Source of the DNA: Bacteroidota bacterium
Lineage (GTDB): Bacteria; Bacteroidota; Bacteroidia; Chitinophagales; Chitinophagaceae
NCBI GenBank assembly: GCA_016712665.1
Contig: JADJQP010000002.1
Coordinates: 248,001-312,000, forward strand
DNA: 64,000 nucleotides
Direction of reading: 5' to 3'
Below, piece by piece: positions 47,711-55,410 of this stretch (positions are counted from its first letter, which is position 1; every line of letters starts with the position of its first letter). The translations under genes were made by a program, and so were the position numbers. Below the pieces are notes generated by a model. It was not told the origin of the DNA. It saw nothing but the letters and a program-made list of their open reading frames with translations, and did no database searches.

Positions 47711-47855
47711 AGGTGGAACCGCAGAGTCCTAATTTTCGTTGTCTTGGCCTGATGGTATGTCTAAGGCAGACTCTGCGGAGAGGAAAATGGTCGCCCATTT
47801 TCATACCGTTCTGCAACATTTTTGATTTCAAATTAGTTCATGTTTCCTTTTCATT

Positions 47856-48020
47856 CTATTGAAGCATAAAAAAATAGATTAATCCCCAAATTCCTATAAA
47901 AAATAGTCCAACGTACACACTATTTAAATTTTTTTTCAAGTCCTTTTTAATTGCGAGTCGGTATAAAATCCAACCTATGAAAAAGATTAAAAAAGCTATT
48001 GGCATAAAAATTCTCAACAT
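47856..48020 (-). CDS. 54-residue membrane protein
   Basis: The ATG at 48020 opens a 54-codon frame with two clear membrane helices, MLRIFMPIAFLIFFIGWILY and SVYVGLFFIGIWGLIYFFML, joined by a basic loop RLAIKKDLKKNLN. It ends at TAG 47856-47858. The hydrophobic pattern with an inside-positive loop is unlikely to arise by chance in non-coding DNA. No family recognised. It fills most of an otherwise empty 660-base interval and lies in the same orientation as its neighbours. Confidence 0.6.
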   Translation of the reverse strand: MLRIFMPIAFLIFFIGWILYRLAIKKDLKKNLNSVYVGLFFIGIWGLIYFFMLQ

Positions 48021-48089
48021 AGTTCCTTTATTTTGGGTGAAGTTATAATTAATTTCTATTATCTTACTATCTGTTGTGGTGTCTTTTTA

Positions 48090-48368
48090 GCCGTGTCAAA
48101 CCCTTTTTCATCTATCACTCGTTTACCTCATTTCCTTTTATAACTCTGTAACCAATTGAAAATACCCCTCTCCGCTTTGTAAACGTACCTTTCTATTTTC
48201 AAGTTTCCAAATGATGTAAGGGAGCATTTGAGGTCTCTATTTTCAATCCTGCGACTTCAAATCGCATGGCCGATAATAGCAACTAACAAGACAGCCTGAA
48301 AAGAAGTTGCAAGTGATAACAACAACAAGGGCAGAAATCGCTAAAACGCCCGCATTGCACTCTGGCAG
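48090..48368. repeat. Array spacer, long type
   Basis: Long-repeat segments in order: CGCTTTGTAAACGTACCTTT (48172-48191), TTCAAGTTTCCAAATGATG, GACTTCAAATCGCATGG, AAGAAGTTGCAAGTGATAAC, AACAACAAGGGCAGAAATCG, and GCCCGCATTGCACTCTGGC. It ends at GTTAGGGG, which overlaps the stop codon of the NERD gene. Confidence 0.75.
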
Positions 48369-48370
48369 TG

Positions 48371-49081
48371 TTAGGGGGAGGTTTGTTCACTCCTAGCTCT
48401 ATTTATGATTGTTTGTACGTTTCGAATATGTTGTTCTCTAATTTGATTATTCTCTCCATTTATTACAGCTGCCTTTAAAACTTTTACAATTTCCATTTCG
48501 TAAATGTATTCAACTGGTTCTTTATCGATCAATATCTGTTTTATAACAGTGGTGGCATAGCAAGATTGCGCAAGAAAAACATCATTTGGAATAAAGGTCA
48601 CATCCTTAAATTCACAATTACCAAAAAAAACTACAACAGAATAAATAGGAACTTTTTCAAACTTAGAAAGGACGTTTGCTAAATCTTCTATGTGCTTTTT
48701 GTTCTGAAGAATGGGATTATAAAATCGATATTTCTTTTGGCCATAAGCCAAAACTTGTGTCCAGTATCTTTGATGTCCCGTTCCAAAAATCCAACCCTTG
48801 TATTCCTTTATTTCAAATACAATAATCCCTACATCTGATGTAACCACTAAGTCTATTTGAGTATAATTTCCATTCTTCCTTTCCAAATATAAGTCGTGGA
48901 ATATATTTTGAGGTGGGAATCCATTTTTCAAAAGGGAAATAACCATTTTCCTCTCAGAACGAGTTCCTCGTGTTGGTCTAGTTACAGTTTTAAGTAATTT
49001 TAGGTCTTGCCAGAATTTATAGATAATAATAACTACCCCTCCAGTAATAATGCATACAATAAGAATAATAATTAAATCCAT
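48371..49081 (-). CDS. Membrane-anchored NERD-domain protein
   Basis: 236 residues. N-terminal membrane helix (LIIILIVCIITGGVVIIIYK), then a NERD domain (about 40-150): GTRSERKMVISLLKNGFPPQ, YTQIDLVVTSDV, GIIVFEIKEYKGWIFG and TQVLAYGQKKYRFYNPILQN. The D...E-x-K triad of the PD-(D/E)XK-like fold is present. NERD proteins are predicted nucleases, common in mobile and defence-like loci. A helical C-terminal region follows. The stop TAA lies inside the CCCCCTAAC array boundary. A promoter-proximal spacer with CCGCTAAC lies 32 bases upstream, where IS110 copy 1 has landed. Confidence 0.85.
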   Translation of the reverse strand: MDLIIILIVCIITGGVVIIIYKFWQDLKLLKTVTRPTRGTRSERKMVISLLKNGFPPQNIFHDLYLERKNGNYTQIDLVVTSDVGIIVFEIKEYKGWIFGTGHQRYWTQVLAYGQKKYRFYNPILQNKKHIEDLANVLSKFEKVPIYSVVVFFGNCEFKDVTFIPNDVFLAQSCYATTVIKQILIDKEPVEYIYEMEIVKVLKAAVINGENNQIREQHIRNVQTIINRARSEQTSP

Positions 49082-49183
49082 AATTATCGCTTATGTGTCT
49101 CCGCCAAACTTCCCGCTAACCTTTAGACTTGCATTCAAATCTAAAAGAAATTTAAATTTACAATAAAAATTGAATTAACCGAA

Positions 49184-49294
49184 AGCAGGGTGACCTATGC
49201 GCTAACAAGATGTAAGATCTATAGACCGATATAGTACCCTGCTCTCTGGTTATGTAGGTCTCAAATAGATATTAGGGATAATGACCCATTATAA
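49184..49294 (+). ncRNA. Candidate bridge RNA of IS110 copy 1
   Basis: Loop 1: stem AGCAGGGT (49184-49191) / ACCCTGCT (49236-49243). Its 44-base loop contains CGCTAAC (49200-49206), identical to the 7 bases left of the insertion site, and AGACCG (49223-49228), whose complement CGGTCT matches the bases right of copy 2 fully and of copy 1 at 5 of 6. Loop 2: stem TTAT..GGTC (49250-49260) / GACC..ATAA (49283-49294). Its loop contains ATAGATAT (49265-49272), identical to the element's own right end (50378-50385), and UUAGGG, which can partly pair with the left end CCTTTAG. This is the target-loop/donor-loop plan of IS110 bridge RNAs, in the expected place upstream of the recombinase. No RNA evidence is available here. 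Confidence 0.65.
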
Positions 49295-49352
49295 AGGTTT
49301 TGAGATGAACATAATCATTCGGTTAACTCTCTTTTTCCTTAAAAGTAAAATT

Positions 49353-50381
49353 ATGAAAGTAAAACAACAAATCCAACAAACATTTATCGGAATCGATGTT
49401 TCCAAACTTACACTCGATGTAAGTATCATTACAGTTGATGGATATCAGCAACATGAGCAATTTGAAAACAATGCAAAAGGCTTTAAAAAACTACACACCT
49501 GGTTACATTCAACAAATCTATTTAGCTACGAAACTGCATTGTTCTGCATGGAACATACCGGCATTTACACGGCAGTTCGTACAATTTTTTAATGTTGCGA
49601 AATGCAAAAGTGTGGATGGAATCAGCCCTCCATTTAAAAAGAAGTATGGGAATGACAAGAGGAAAAAAATGATAAGATTGACTCTTACAGGATAGCCCGT
49701 TATGCGATGACGAATGCTGATAGAGTACAACTTGTTACCTTATCGAATAAAACGCTGATGCTTATTAAAGACCTAATGAGCAACCGAGATCGAATCAACA
49801 AAAGTTATCAATCTATTAAGGTATCTATTCGAGAAATGGAACGCGTAGATCAAGCTACAGGGAAAGAACTGGCAAGACTAAATAAGGCAGCGATCAATGG
49901 ATTGCTTAAAAGTAAAACAGCAATTGAAAATAGAATTATGAAATTGATCGAAGAGGATGAAGAATTAAAAAACATATTCGAATTGGTAACATCAATTAAA
50001 GGAGTAGGAAAAGTTCTTGCCACAGAGCTTTTGGTTTACACGCACGTATTTACCCGAATGAATAATGCTAAACAGCTTGCATGCTATTGTGGTGTAGCAC
50101 CGTTCACGCACACCTCGGGAACAAGCATAAAGGGAAGAACCGGCACATCAAATTTTGCGAACATGAACCTGAAATCAACACTTCATCTCGCAGCATTATC
50201 ATCTACCAGATATGTACCTGATATTAAACAATACTATGAAAGAAAAGTGGCAGAAGGAAAATCAAAAATGTGTGTATTGAATGCCGTCAGAAATAAAATA
50301 TTGCAACGTGTTTTAGCGGTAGTTAAAAGAGGAACTCCTTACGTGGAAAATTATCTTGAAATTAATTTGGAAAACTCATAG
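49353..50381 (+). pseudogene. IS110-family recombinase (DEDD RuvC-like), copy 1, broken by indels
   Basis: Starts MKVKQQIQQTFIGIDVSKLT at ATG 49353; an upstream in-frame ATG at 49281 lies in the bridge-RNA region. The N-terminal DEDD domain has GIDVSK (first Asp), FCMEHTGIY (Glu) and KNDKIDSYRIA (last two acids). The C-terminal Transposase_20/Ser domain has SIKGVGKVLATELL, CGVAPFTHTSGTSIKGRTGT and NLKSTLHLAALSS. The frame is broken by a TA deletion near 49569, T6 instead of T5 (49585-49590) and A7 instead of A6 (49663-49669). From there the 224-residue C-terminal part is open to the stop at 50381. The enzyme recombines element and target through a bridge RNA and a catalytic serine. Confidence 0.85.
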
Positions 50382-50386
50382 ATATC

Positions 50387-50703
50387 GGTTTAATAAGTAT
50401 AAATTAGCTAATTCCCCTAACATCCATCACCTTTTTACAACACTTTCATCTACAAATTAATTTCCAAAGGATGATGTCTCCCTCAGCGTTGTAAACGTAC
50501 GTTTCTATCTTCAGCTTTCCAAATAATGTAAGGGAGCTTTTGAGCCCTTGAATTTAAATCCACAAAATGAAAATAGCTGGCCCATATTAACAACTGACAA
50601 GCACGCGTGAAATGGGTTCCTTGGTATTAATCCAGCAAGGGCGGAAAATTAATTGATGAAACCATAGATATCGCCGGCATTGCGTTCTGCGGTATGTTAG
50701 CGG
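50387..50703. repeat. Array spacer, long type, interrupted at its left end by IS110 copy 1
   Basis: It starts GGTTTAATAAGTATAAATTA, continues with TTGTAAACGTACGTTTCTAT (50490-50509), AAGTGAT-like and GGGCGGAAA segments, CGCCGGCATTGCG, and ends GTTAGCGG (50696-50703) 11 bases from the stop codon of the next gene. The box CCGCTAAC that should precede it lies on the other side of the IS (49113-49120). Confidence 0.8.
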
Positions 50704-50714
50704 TAGGCATTACA

Positions 50715-51239
50715 TTAATTGCAAGTCGTATATGGATTGGCACATTGTTTATCTGGTTGTAGCCAACCTTCCTTTAAATGACCTTTGTACTTGATTTTTA
50801 CATATGCCCACTTTTTTTTGCATTTCGTAATAGTAAATAATTGATTTGTCCATTCAGGAATTGTTGAGTTGATTTTCGAAGATAGGTTCGGACTAGTGTA
50901 GAGAATTTGTTGATCGCCTTGCGAATAGTTCTTTAAATAAATTCCAATAGCATTTGTTTTCCTTATCCAGCCTTTAGAGTGCTGATCTTGTGTTATTGCA
51001 TGCGAAATGTCGGCATAGAAATAATTAGATTTTTCTTTTTCAATTGTCAGTATTACAAAGTCCTCTTCTTTAAGATTGTGCTTATTTTTTTTTAAAATTC
51101 GGCCGGCTGGTTTATCGAAAACAACAATCTCTCCTTTAAATTCTACATCTACTAAAGCGTTACAGTCACAAATGACTGAAGTTTGTCCATGTGTCGTTAA
51201 ACATGCTATAAATAGTATCAATATTGCTATATGTTGCAT
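50715..51239 (-). CDS. Secreted protein of unknown function, SH3-like
   Basis: 174 residues; signal peptide MQHIAILILFIACLTTHGQ, then TSVICDCNALVDVEFKGEIV with a CXC pair. The central and C-terminal beta-rich parts, HSKGWIRKTNAIGIYLKNYS and WAYVKIKYKGHLKEGWLQPD, look like one or two bacterial SH3 domains ('GWI' and 'GWL' strands). It ends with a CANPYTTCN Cys pair. Possibly peptidoglycan- or surface-binding. Its stop is TAA, followed after 11 bases by CCGCTAAC, and its ATG lies beside the next CCGCTAACGG, so it is a textbook member of the cassette-like array. Confidence 0.6.
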   Translation of the reverse strand: MQHIAILILFIACLTTHGQTSVICDCNALVDVEFKGEIVVFDKPAGRILKKNKHNLKEEDFVILTIEKEKSNYFYADISHAITQDQHSKGWIRKTNAIGIYLKNYSQGDQQILYTSPNLSSKINSTIPEWTNQLFTITKCKKKWAYVKIKYKGHLKEGWLQPDKQCANPYTTCN

Positions 51240-51246
51240 AATGCTT

Positions 51247-51554
51247 CCCGCTAACGGTTTAATAAGTATAAATTAGCTAATCCCCCTAACATCCATCACC
51301 CTTTTACTCCCCTTTCAAAATTACTTAATTTCCAAAGGATGATTCCTCGCTCTGCTTTGTAAACCTACATTTCTATCTTCAAGTTTCCAAATGATTAAGG
51401 ACCTTTGAGGCCTTTCTTTTCAATTCTGCGACTGCAAATCGCATGGCCTCTACTAACAACCGAAAAGGCAGCCTAAAAGAAGTTGCAGGTGATAACAACA
51501 ACAAGGGCAGAAATCGCTACAAAGCCCGCATTGGTATTAGCGGCTGTTAGCGGT
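51247..51554. repeat. Array spacer, long type (best complete copy)
   Basis: Runs from CCGCTAACGG to GTTAGCGG, outward-facing boxes that are inverted copies of each other. Internal landmarks: TAATAAGTATAAATTAGC, CTTAATTTCCAAAGGATGA, TTTGTAAACCTACATTTC (51358 on), TTCAAGTTTCCAAATGAT, CTGCAAATCGCATGG, CTAACAACCG, AAGAAGTTGCAGGTGATAAC, AACAACAAGGGCAGAAATC and GCCCGCATTGGTATTAGCGG. It represents the empty IS110 target. Confidence 0.85.
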
Positions 51555-51564
51555 TCGTTGTTTT

Positions 51565-52986
51565 CTACTTTCGTTTATTCATCAATGCTTTCCAATTATA
51601 TTTGTCTTTATTTGCAGTGTTCCATTTCGCTAATTCAGATAGGGTAATATTAATTTTCTTTTTACCAATCCATCTGCCGTTTATAAATACACCTGCGATT
51701 TTTCTAGTATTATTTATATTATCCAAGGGATTTGCCTCTAGCAATACCAAATCTGCCAATTTATTGATTTCAATGCTACCCACGATACTTTCTATTCCAA
51801 GCCAATTGGCTGAAAGTCTTGTAGCAGATGCCAACGCTTCTTGAGGTGTTAGTCCAGCAGCTACATAAAGTTCTAATTCGTCATGCATAGTAAACCCTGG
51901 AACAACACTAGAGGTGCCGGCATCCGTACCTGCTACAATTGGCACACCAATTTCTTTACACGCTTTAACTAAATAGTTATTAAATTTTACATAGTTTTCA
52001 AATTTAATTATTGTTGCAGAATCGGACCATTGGTTATACTTGTTAGCAGTAAGCCATTTGCTTTGCGTAAGTGGATGTATATATTTGAGTGTTGGCAATG
52101 CCTTTGTAGCATCAAGAGATTTTACTTGTTTTAATATCCATTCTATTGTTATTAAAGTAGGACACAACCATGTATCATTTTTCTTGAGCATTTCTGCCAT
52201 TTCTTTAGCTTCTGCTTCGTTGAAATGTATTGCATGTTTTGTTAATTCTTCTGCATGAGCAATCATTCCAAAATGAGGTACAAATACATCTTTTAATTTC
52301 CCTTGAAAAGCATCAGGTATATGGCCAATTGTTTTAAGGCCTTGTTTATTTGCTTCATCAATAATGGCATTAAAGGTTTCAATATTTAAATCCGAATATA
52401 CTTTAATAAATTCGTAGCCTTCCGCTTTTGCACTACGTACAGCTTGCCTTCCGTCTTCTGTAGTATTCGCTCTTCTTCCTTGTCCTTCGCCACCATCTAT
52501 CACTGCCGCCAAAGCCATACGAGGGCCAATAACATTTCCTTTTCCTATTTCATTTCTTTGTCCAAAATGCTCAGGTTTTGAGCCAAGATCAAAAATTGTA
52601 GTAACGCCATTTGCGTTGTAAAGTGTCATATAATCTTGTAGGTCAAAAAACATTGTAGCACCTTGCGTAGGCATTTTAGGACCAAATGGACCACCATCCG
52701 TAGGTATGTGTACGTGCATATCTATTAAGCCTGGAATTAGCCATTTGCCTTTACCATCAATTACTGTGGCTTTTTGAGGTATTTCGCTGTTGATTGCATC
52801 TATACGATTACCTACAATTACAACTGTAGCATTGTTTATAATAGTGTTAGTTGAATCGAGTGTAATGATATTCACATTTTTGATTACAACTGGTATTTGT
52901 TGATGAGTCTGCTTGGATGTAATTTTCTGTCCAAAAGTTAAAGGTGTCGAGAAAGTTAAAATTAAAAGTATAAAAATATTTTTCAT
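51565..52986 (-). CDS. Secreted amidohydrolase (imidazolonepropionase-like)
   Basis: 473 residues; signal peptide MKNIFILLILTFSTPLTFGQ. Metal-dependent amidohydrolase motifs in order: IDMHVHIPTDGG (HxH), FIKVYSDLNIETFNAIIDEA (carbamylated-Lys position), IGHIPDAFQG, MIAHAEELTKH, and the Asp in VAGTDAGTSSVV. The C-terminal composite domain is IEINKLADLVLLEANPLDNI and FINGRWIGKKK. The exported dipeptidase/prolidase-like versions cleave cyclic amides or acyl-amino acids. The gene is intact and sits between two long spacers; its stop TAG is followed 13 bases later by CCGCTAAC. Confidence 0.88.
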   Translation of the reverse strand: MKNIFILLILTFSTPLTFGQKITSKQTHQQIPVVIKNVNIITLDSTNTIINNATVVIVGNRIDAINSEIPQKATVIDGKGKWLIPGLIDMHVHIPTDGGPFGPKMPTQGATMFFDLQDYMTLYNANGVTTIFDLGSKPEHFGQRNEIGKGNVIGPRMALAAVIDGGEGQGRRANTTEDGRQAVRSAKAEGYEFIKVYSDLNIETFNAIIDEANKQGLKTIGHIPDAFQGKLKDVFVPHFGMIAHAEELTKHAIHFNEAEAKEMAEMLKKNDTWLCPTLITIEWILKQVKSLDATKALPTLKYIHPLTQSKWLTANKYNQWSDSATIIKFENYVKFNNYLVKACKEIGVPIVAGTDAGTSSVVPGFTMHDELELYVAAGLTPQEALASATRLSANWLGIESIVGSIEINKLADLVLLEANPLDNINNTRKIAGVFINGRWIGKKKINITLSELAKWNTANKDKYNWKALMNKRK

Positions 52987-53032
52987 TTTTTTTATTTGTT
53001 ACTTGTCTGTAGTGAGTTTCGGTACAATGACC

Positions 53033-53340
53033 CCTAACAGTTTAATAAGTATAAAATTGCTCAATTCCCCCTAACCTCCATCTCCCTTATACTCCCCTTT
53101 CAAAATTACTTAATTTCCAAAGGATGATTCCTCGCTCCGCTTTGTAAACGTACATTTCTATCTTCAAGTTTCCAAATAATGTACGGGGGCTTTAGAGGTC
53201 TATATTTTCAAGCCATCATCCGCAAATCGCATGGTCGAAAATAACAACCACAGGCATGGGTGACGGGAGTTACTGGTGATAACACCAACAATGGCGAAAA
53301 CAATCAAGCCGTAAACCTTGAATGTACTACTGAGATTTAT
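53033..53340. repeat. Array spacer, long type
   Basis: Begins CCCTAACAGTTTAATAAG (53034-53051) and carries TTAATTTCCAAAGGATGATT, CGCTTTGTAAACGTACATTT (53138-53157), TTCAAGTTTCCAAATAATG, CGCAAATCGCATGGTCG, TTACTGGTGATAACACC and AACAATGGCG. It has no terminal GTTAGCGG; a hairpin element and a second copy of the repeat's tail follow instead. Confidence 0.75.
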
Positions 53341-53373
53341 GACATGGGTTAGTATAAGTATTCTATAAAAATT

Positions 53374-53400
53374 AAAAGCCACCCTTTTAGGGTGGCTTTT
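53374..53400. terminator. Bidirectional rho-independent terminator-like hairpin
   Basis: AAAAGCCACCC (53374-53384), loop TTTTA, GGGTGGCTTTT (53390-53400): a perfect 11-bp stem with T/A ends on both strands. It lies in a 770-base gene-free interval. Confidence 0.75.
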
Positions 53401-53408
53401 GATTTTTC

Positions 53409-53502
53409 GGTTGGTGTCCCACCAAACGAAAAACGGTAATAATAAATTTGGATTTTTGACCCATTTTAAAAACTAAAAACATTGTTTGGTGGGACACCAA
53501 CC
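53409..53502. repeat. 94-bp element with perfect 19-bp terminal inverted repeats, each self-complementary
   Basis: GGTTGGTGTCCCACCAAAC (53409-53427) and GTTTGGTGGGACACCAACC (53484-53502) are exact reverse complements. Each arm can also fold on itself (TTGGTG/CACCAA). The ~56-base interior is AT-rich. It lies between the two repeat tails GAAAATAACAACC at 53236-53248 and 53525-53537, so it may be a small insertion or MITE-like unit. Confidence 0.7.
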
Positions 53503-53509
53503 AATAGAG

Positions 53510-53749
53510 AAATCGCATGGTCGAAAATAACAACCGGCAAGGCAGCCTAAAAGAAGGTGTAGGTGATAACAACAACAAAGGCGGAAGCCAGAAAAGACTT
53601 CAAATTTTGCATTATCGTTTTAGGAGTTGTATAGGATTTCGTATAATTATGAGAATTTTCATTTATTTACTTTCTATCATACCGCACTAGTTCTAATAGG
53701 ATTATTATGTTTTAGAAAAAGTAGTTGTGCATCAGTTACCCGTGTTAGC
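53510..53749. repeat. Partial second copy of the long-repeat tail
   Basis: AAATCGCATGGTCGAAAATA (53510-53529), GGCAGCCTAAAAGAAGG, GTAGGTGATAACAACAAC and AAAGGCGGAAG repeat the 3' part of the spacer at 53225-53320. Ends near GTTAGCAG (53742-53749), just before the stop of the TPR gene. Confidence 0.65.
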
Positions 53750-53759
53750 AGCAGCTTTT

Positions 53760-54632
53760 CTACTTCTGTCCAACGGTCTTGAAGCCAAATAGTATTTGAG
53801 GTTCTTCATAGTCGTAAAATGAAATATAAACTGTCGCTGTCTTCTCTTTTCCTTTCTCGTTTAGATAAGTGATTTCGTATTGGTCGAGTTTAGCCATTCC
53901 AAAGAAACCGTTTTCAGATTTATAGTCGCAACAACTTGAAAGTCGCTTATACTTGATTGGCTTTCCTTTTGCGTCACGAAGCAAGTCAAAATAAGCTCTT
54001 TGGTTGGCTGGTCCTCCGTTCGGTCCAGTCCCTGCCATAATTGGCTTGTCTGAAGTAAAGCCATTCTTGTCATTGTCGGCTAGCTTTGTTAGTCGTAGAA
54101 TTGGATGAATTATTACCGTGCTTGTTGTTGTGTCGTTACATTTCTCAACTTTCATTTGAGCCGTTTTCATTCCGAGTACTTTTGCTTTGTTGTAATCGTT
54201 GCAAGCGGAGTCTTTTTTACTTAACATTTCATAAACCAGTCCACGATTATAAAATGCGTCCGCATAATTTGGGTCAATTTGAATAGCATGAGAATAGTCA
54301 GCCAATGCACCTTCATAATCTGTCAAATGCTTACGTGCAGTCCCACGATTGAGATAACCTTTTTTATAGTCGGGATACAATTTGAGTGTTTGTTCAAAGT
54401 CGGGCAATGCTTCTTCGTATCTGTCAAGCATTGATTTTGCAATTCCTCTATTATACCATGCTACATATTCGTCAGCTTTGAGTTCTATGGATTTGTTGAA
54501 GAGTATAATTGCTTCTTCAAGTTGTCCTGCTTGTGCTTTTTCAAGTCCTTGCTCGTAATACTTTTGAGCGTCTTGGCTAAATGCAGTTGTCCAAATTGTA
54601 CAACAAACTGCTATTAAGATTATTCTTTTCAT
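53760..54632 (-). CDS. Secreted TPR-repeat protein
   Basis: 290 residues from MKRIILIAVCCTIWTTAFSQ (signal peptide; the upstream ATG at 54707 lies in the array boundary region). Four TPR units: AQKYYEQGLEKAQAGQLEEA, DEYVAWYNRGIAKSMLDRYE, DYKKGYLNRGTARKHLTDYE, and NYADAFYNRGLVYEMLSKKD. The C-terminal ~100 residues are a separate, non-TPR domain (KRLSSCCDYKSENGFFGMAK, LNEKGKEKTATVYISFYDYE). It probably mediates protein contacts in the periplasm or at the surface. The stop is followed by GCTGCTAACACGGG, an array boundary. Confidence 0.85.
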   Translation of the reverse strand: MKRIILIAVCCTIWTTAFSQDAQKYYEQGLEKAQAGQLEEAIILFNKSIELKADEYVAWYNRGIAKSMLDRYEEALPDFEQTLKLYPDYKKGYLNRGTARKHLTDYEGALADYSHAIQIDPNYADAFYNRGLVYEMLSKKDSACNDYNKAKVLGMKTAQMKVEKCNDTTTSTVIIHPILRLTKLADNDKNGFTSDKPIMAGTGPNGGPANQRAYFDLLRDAKGKPIKYKRLSSCCDYKSENGFFGMAKLDQYEITYLNEKGKEKTATVYISFYDYEEPQILFGFKTVGQK

Positions 54633-54667
54633 TGTCTGTTTAGGTTTACTATGTTGTTCGTTAAAGT

Positions 54668-54792
54668 TGCTGCTAACGGCAGGTGGCCTGCGCAGTGGCG
54701 GAATCAAAGTTACTCCGTTTGGCTAAAGTTCCAAAGACGATAAAAGAAAAAAGCTTAAAAAAACTACTTAGCACCAATTAGGGAAGCTAGCG
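54668..54792. repeat. Array spacer, short type (attC-like)
   Basis: 124 bases from TGCTAACGGCAGG to GCTAGCGGTTAG. It contains GTTACTCCGTTTGGCTAAAG, the promoter-like core for the TPR gene. The stop TAA of the next gene is itself part of the right boundary. Confidence 0.7.
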
Positions 54793-54793
54793 G

Positions 54794-55207
54794 TTAGTTG
54801 CGGTTTTTGATTCTATTCCTAATTTTGGGGCTGCTTTCAATTTGAACAAATGATTCCAGATTATTCCTATTCATCTCACCAATTAGCAAGGATTCAATAT
54901 CTATAAACTTGTCTAATTTGTAGATTTCATCAAACCGTAAGTGTCTAATGGAAACTTTTTTAATCTTTATAGAATTTTCATTAATGACAAGATTCACGTT
55001 AGGAATCATTACAACTTGATCTTGCTTTATCTTCCTGGCAATAGTAGAATATGATTGTATTTTGTTGCTTCGCAAATTTGAGTACGCTTTTTTGAGATTT
55101 GAAAAGTATCCGATGAAAATTTGTGTTCTCAAAGGGGATTCTTCGTTGAATTGTTTAATGTTATATTGAATAGCAGATAAGACATAAATACTTTTCATAA
55201 TAGGCAC
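54794..55207 (-). CDS. Hypothetical cytoplasmic protein
   Basis: 137 residues: MPIMKSIYVLSAIQYNIKQF, TQIFIGYFSNLKKAYSNLRS, NKIQSYSTIARKIKQDQVVM and a basic C-terminus RNRIKNRN. It has no signal peptide. The middle (FSNLKKAYSNLRSN) resembles a small helical, possibly nucleic-acid-binding unit, but I recognise no family. A methionine at residue 4 (MKSIYVL) is an equally good start. It is divergent from the plus-strand gene 200 bases away. Its TAA overlaps the CTAACCGCTAG boundary. Confidence 0.55.
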   Translation of the reverse strand: MPIMKSIYVLSAIQYNIKQFNEESPLRTQIFIGYFSNLKKAYSNLRSNKIQSYSTIARKIKQDQVVMIPNVNLVINENSIKIKKVSIRHLRFDEIYKLDKFIDIESLLIGEMNRNNLESFVQIESSPKIRNRIKNRN

Positions 55208-55380
55208 GTAATGAATTTACAATAGTGATACACAGTAAATAAGAATATAATCATCATAGTATCATAGTTTTACTTCTAGATTACCTATTTCCAAAAATAT
55301 TCTTAAAATTATTGCGAATATATTAATTATATTATCATTTACTGTGAATAAGTTCAAAATTAAAAGAATCTTGCCTGATT

Positions 55381-55388
55381 TAGTTTTG
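55381..55388 (+). promoter_or_regulatory. -7 box for the plus-strand hypothetical gene
   Basis: TAGTTTTG (TAnnTTTG), 22 bases before the ATG. No clear -33 box. Confidence 0.45.
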
Positions 55389-55410
55389 TATTTAAATCAA
55401 TACTTACCAA

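Larger units (their letters stand above)
49121..50386 (+). mobile_element. IS110-family insertion sequence, copy 1 (1266 bp)
   Basis: The ends are set by comparison with copy 2 and with an empty target. The left flank CTTCCCGCTAAC and right flank GGTTTAATAAGTATAAATTA together equal the uninterrupted sequence at 51244-51275, so the insertion is precise with no target duplication (one shared C at the junction). There are no terminal inverted repeats, as usual for IS110. A ~230-base non-coding left end with two stem-loops precedes the recombinase gene. Apart from six small indels (five of them one-base homopolymer changes) and one substitution, it is identical to copy 2. Confidence 0.9.

Noticed and set aside
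49281..49592. Transposase start at ATG 49281
   Set aside because: The first 24 codons would run through the second stem-loop of the candidate bridge RNA. The conserved family start is MKVKQQ at 49353.
53374..53400. Reading the AAAAGCCACCC hairpin as a transposon end
   Set aside because: A perfect stem with T tracts on both strands is better explained as a bidirectional terminator; no second copy of it is visible in the window.
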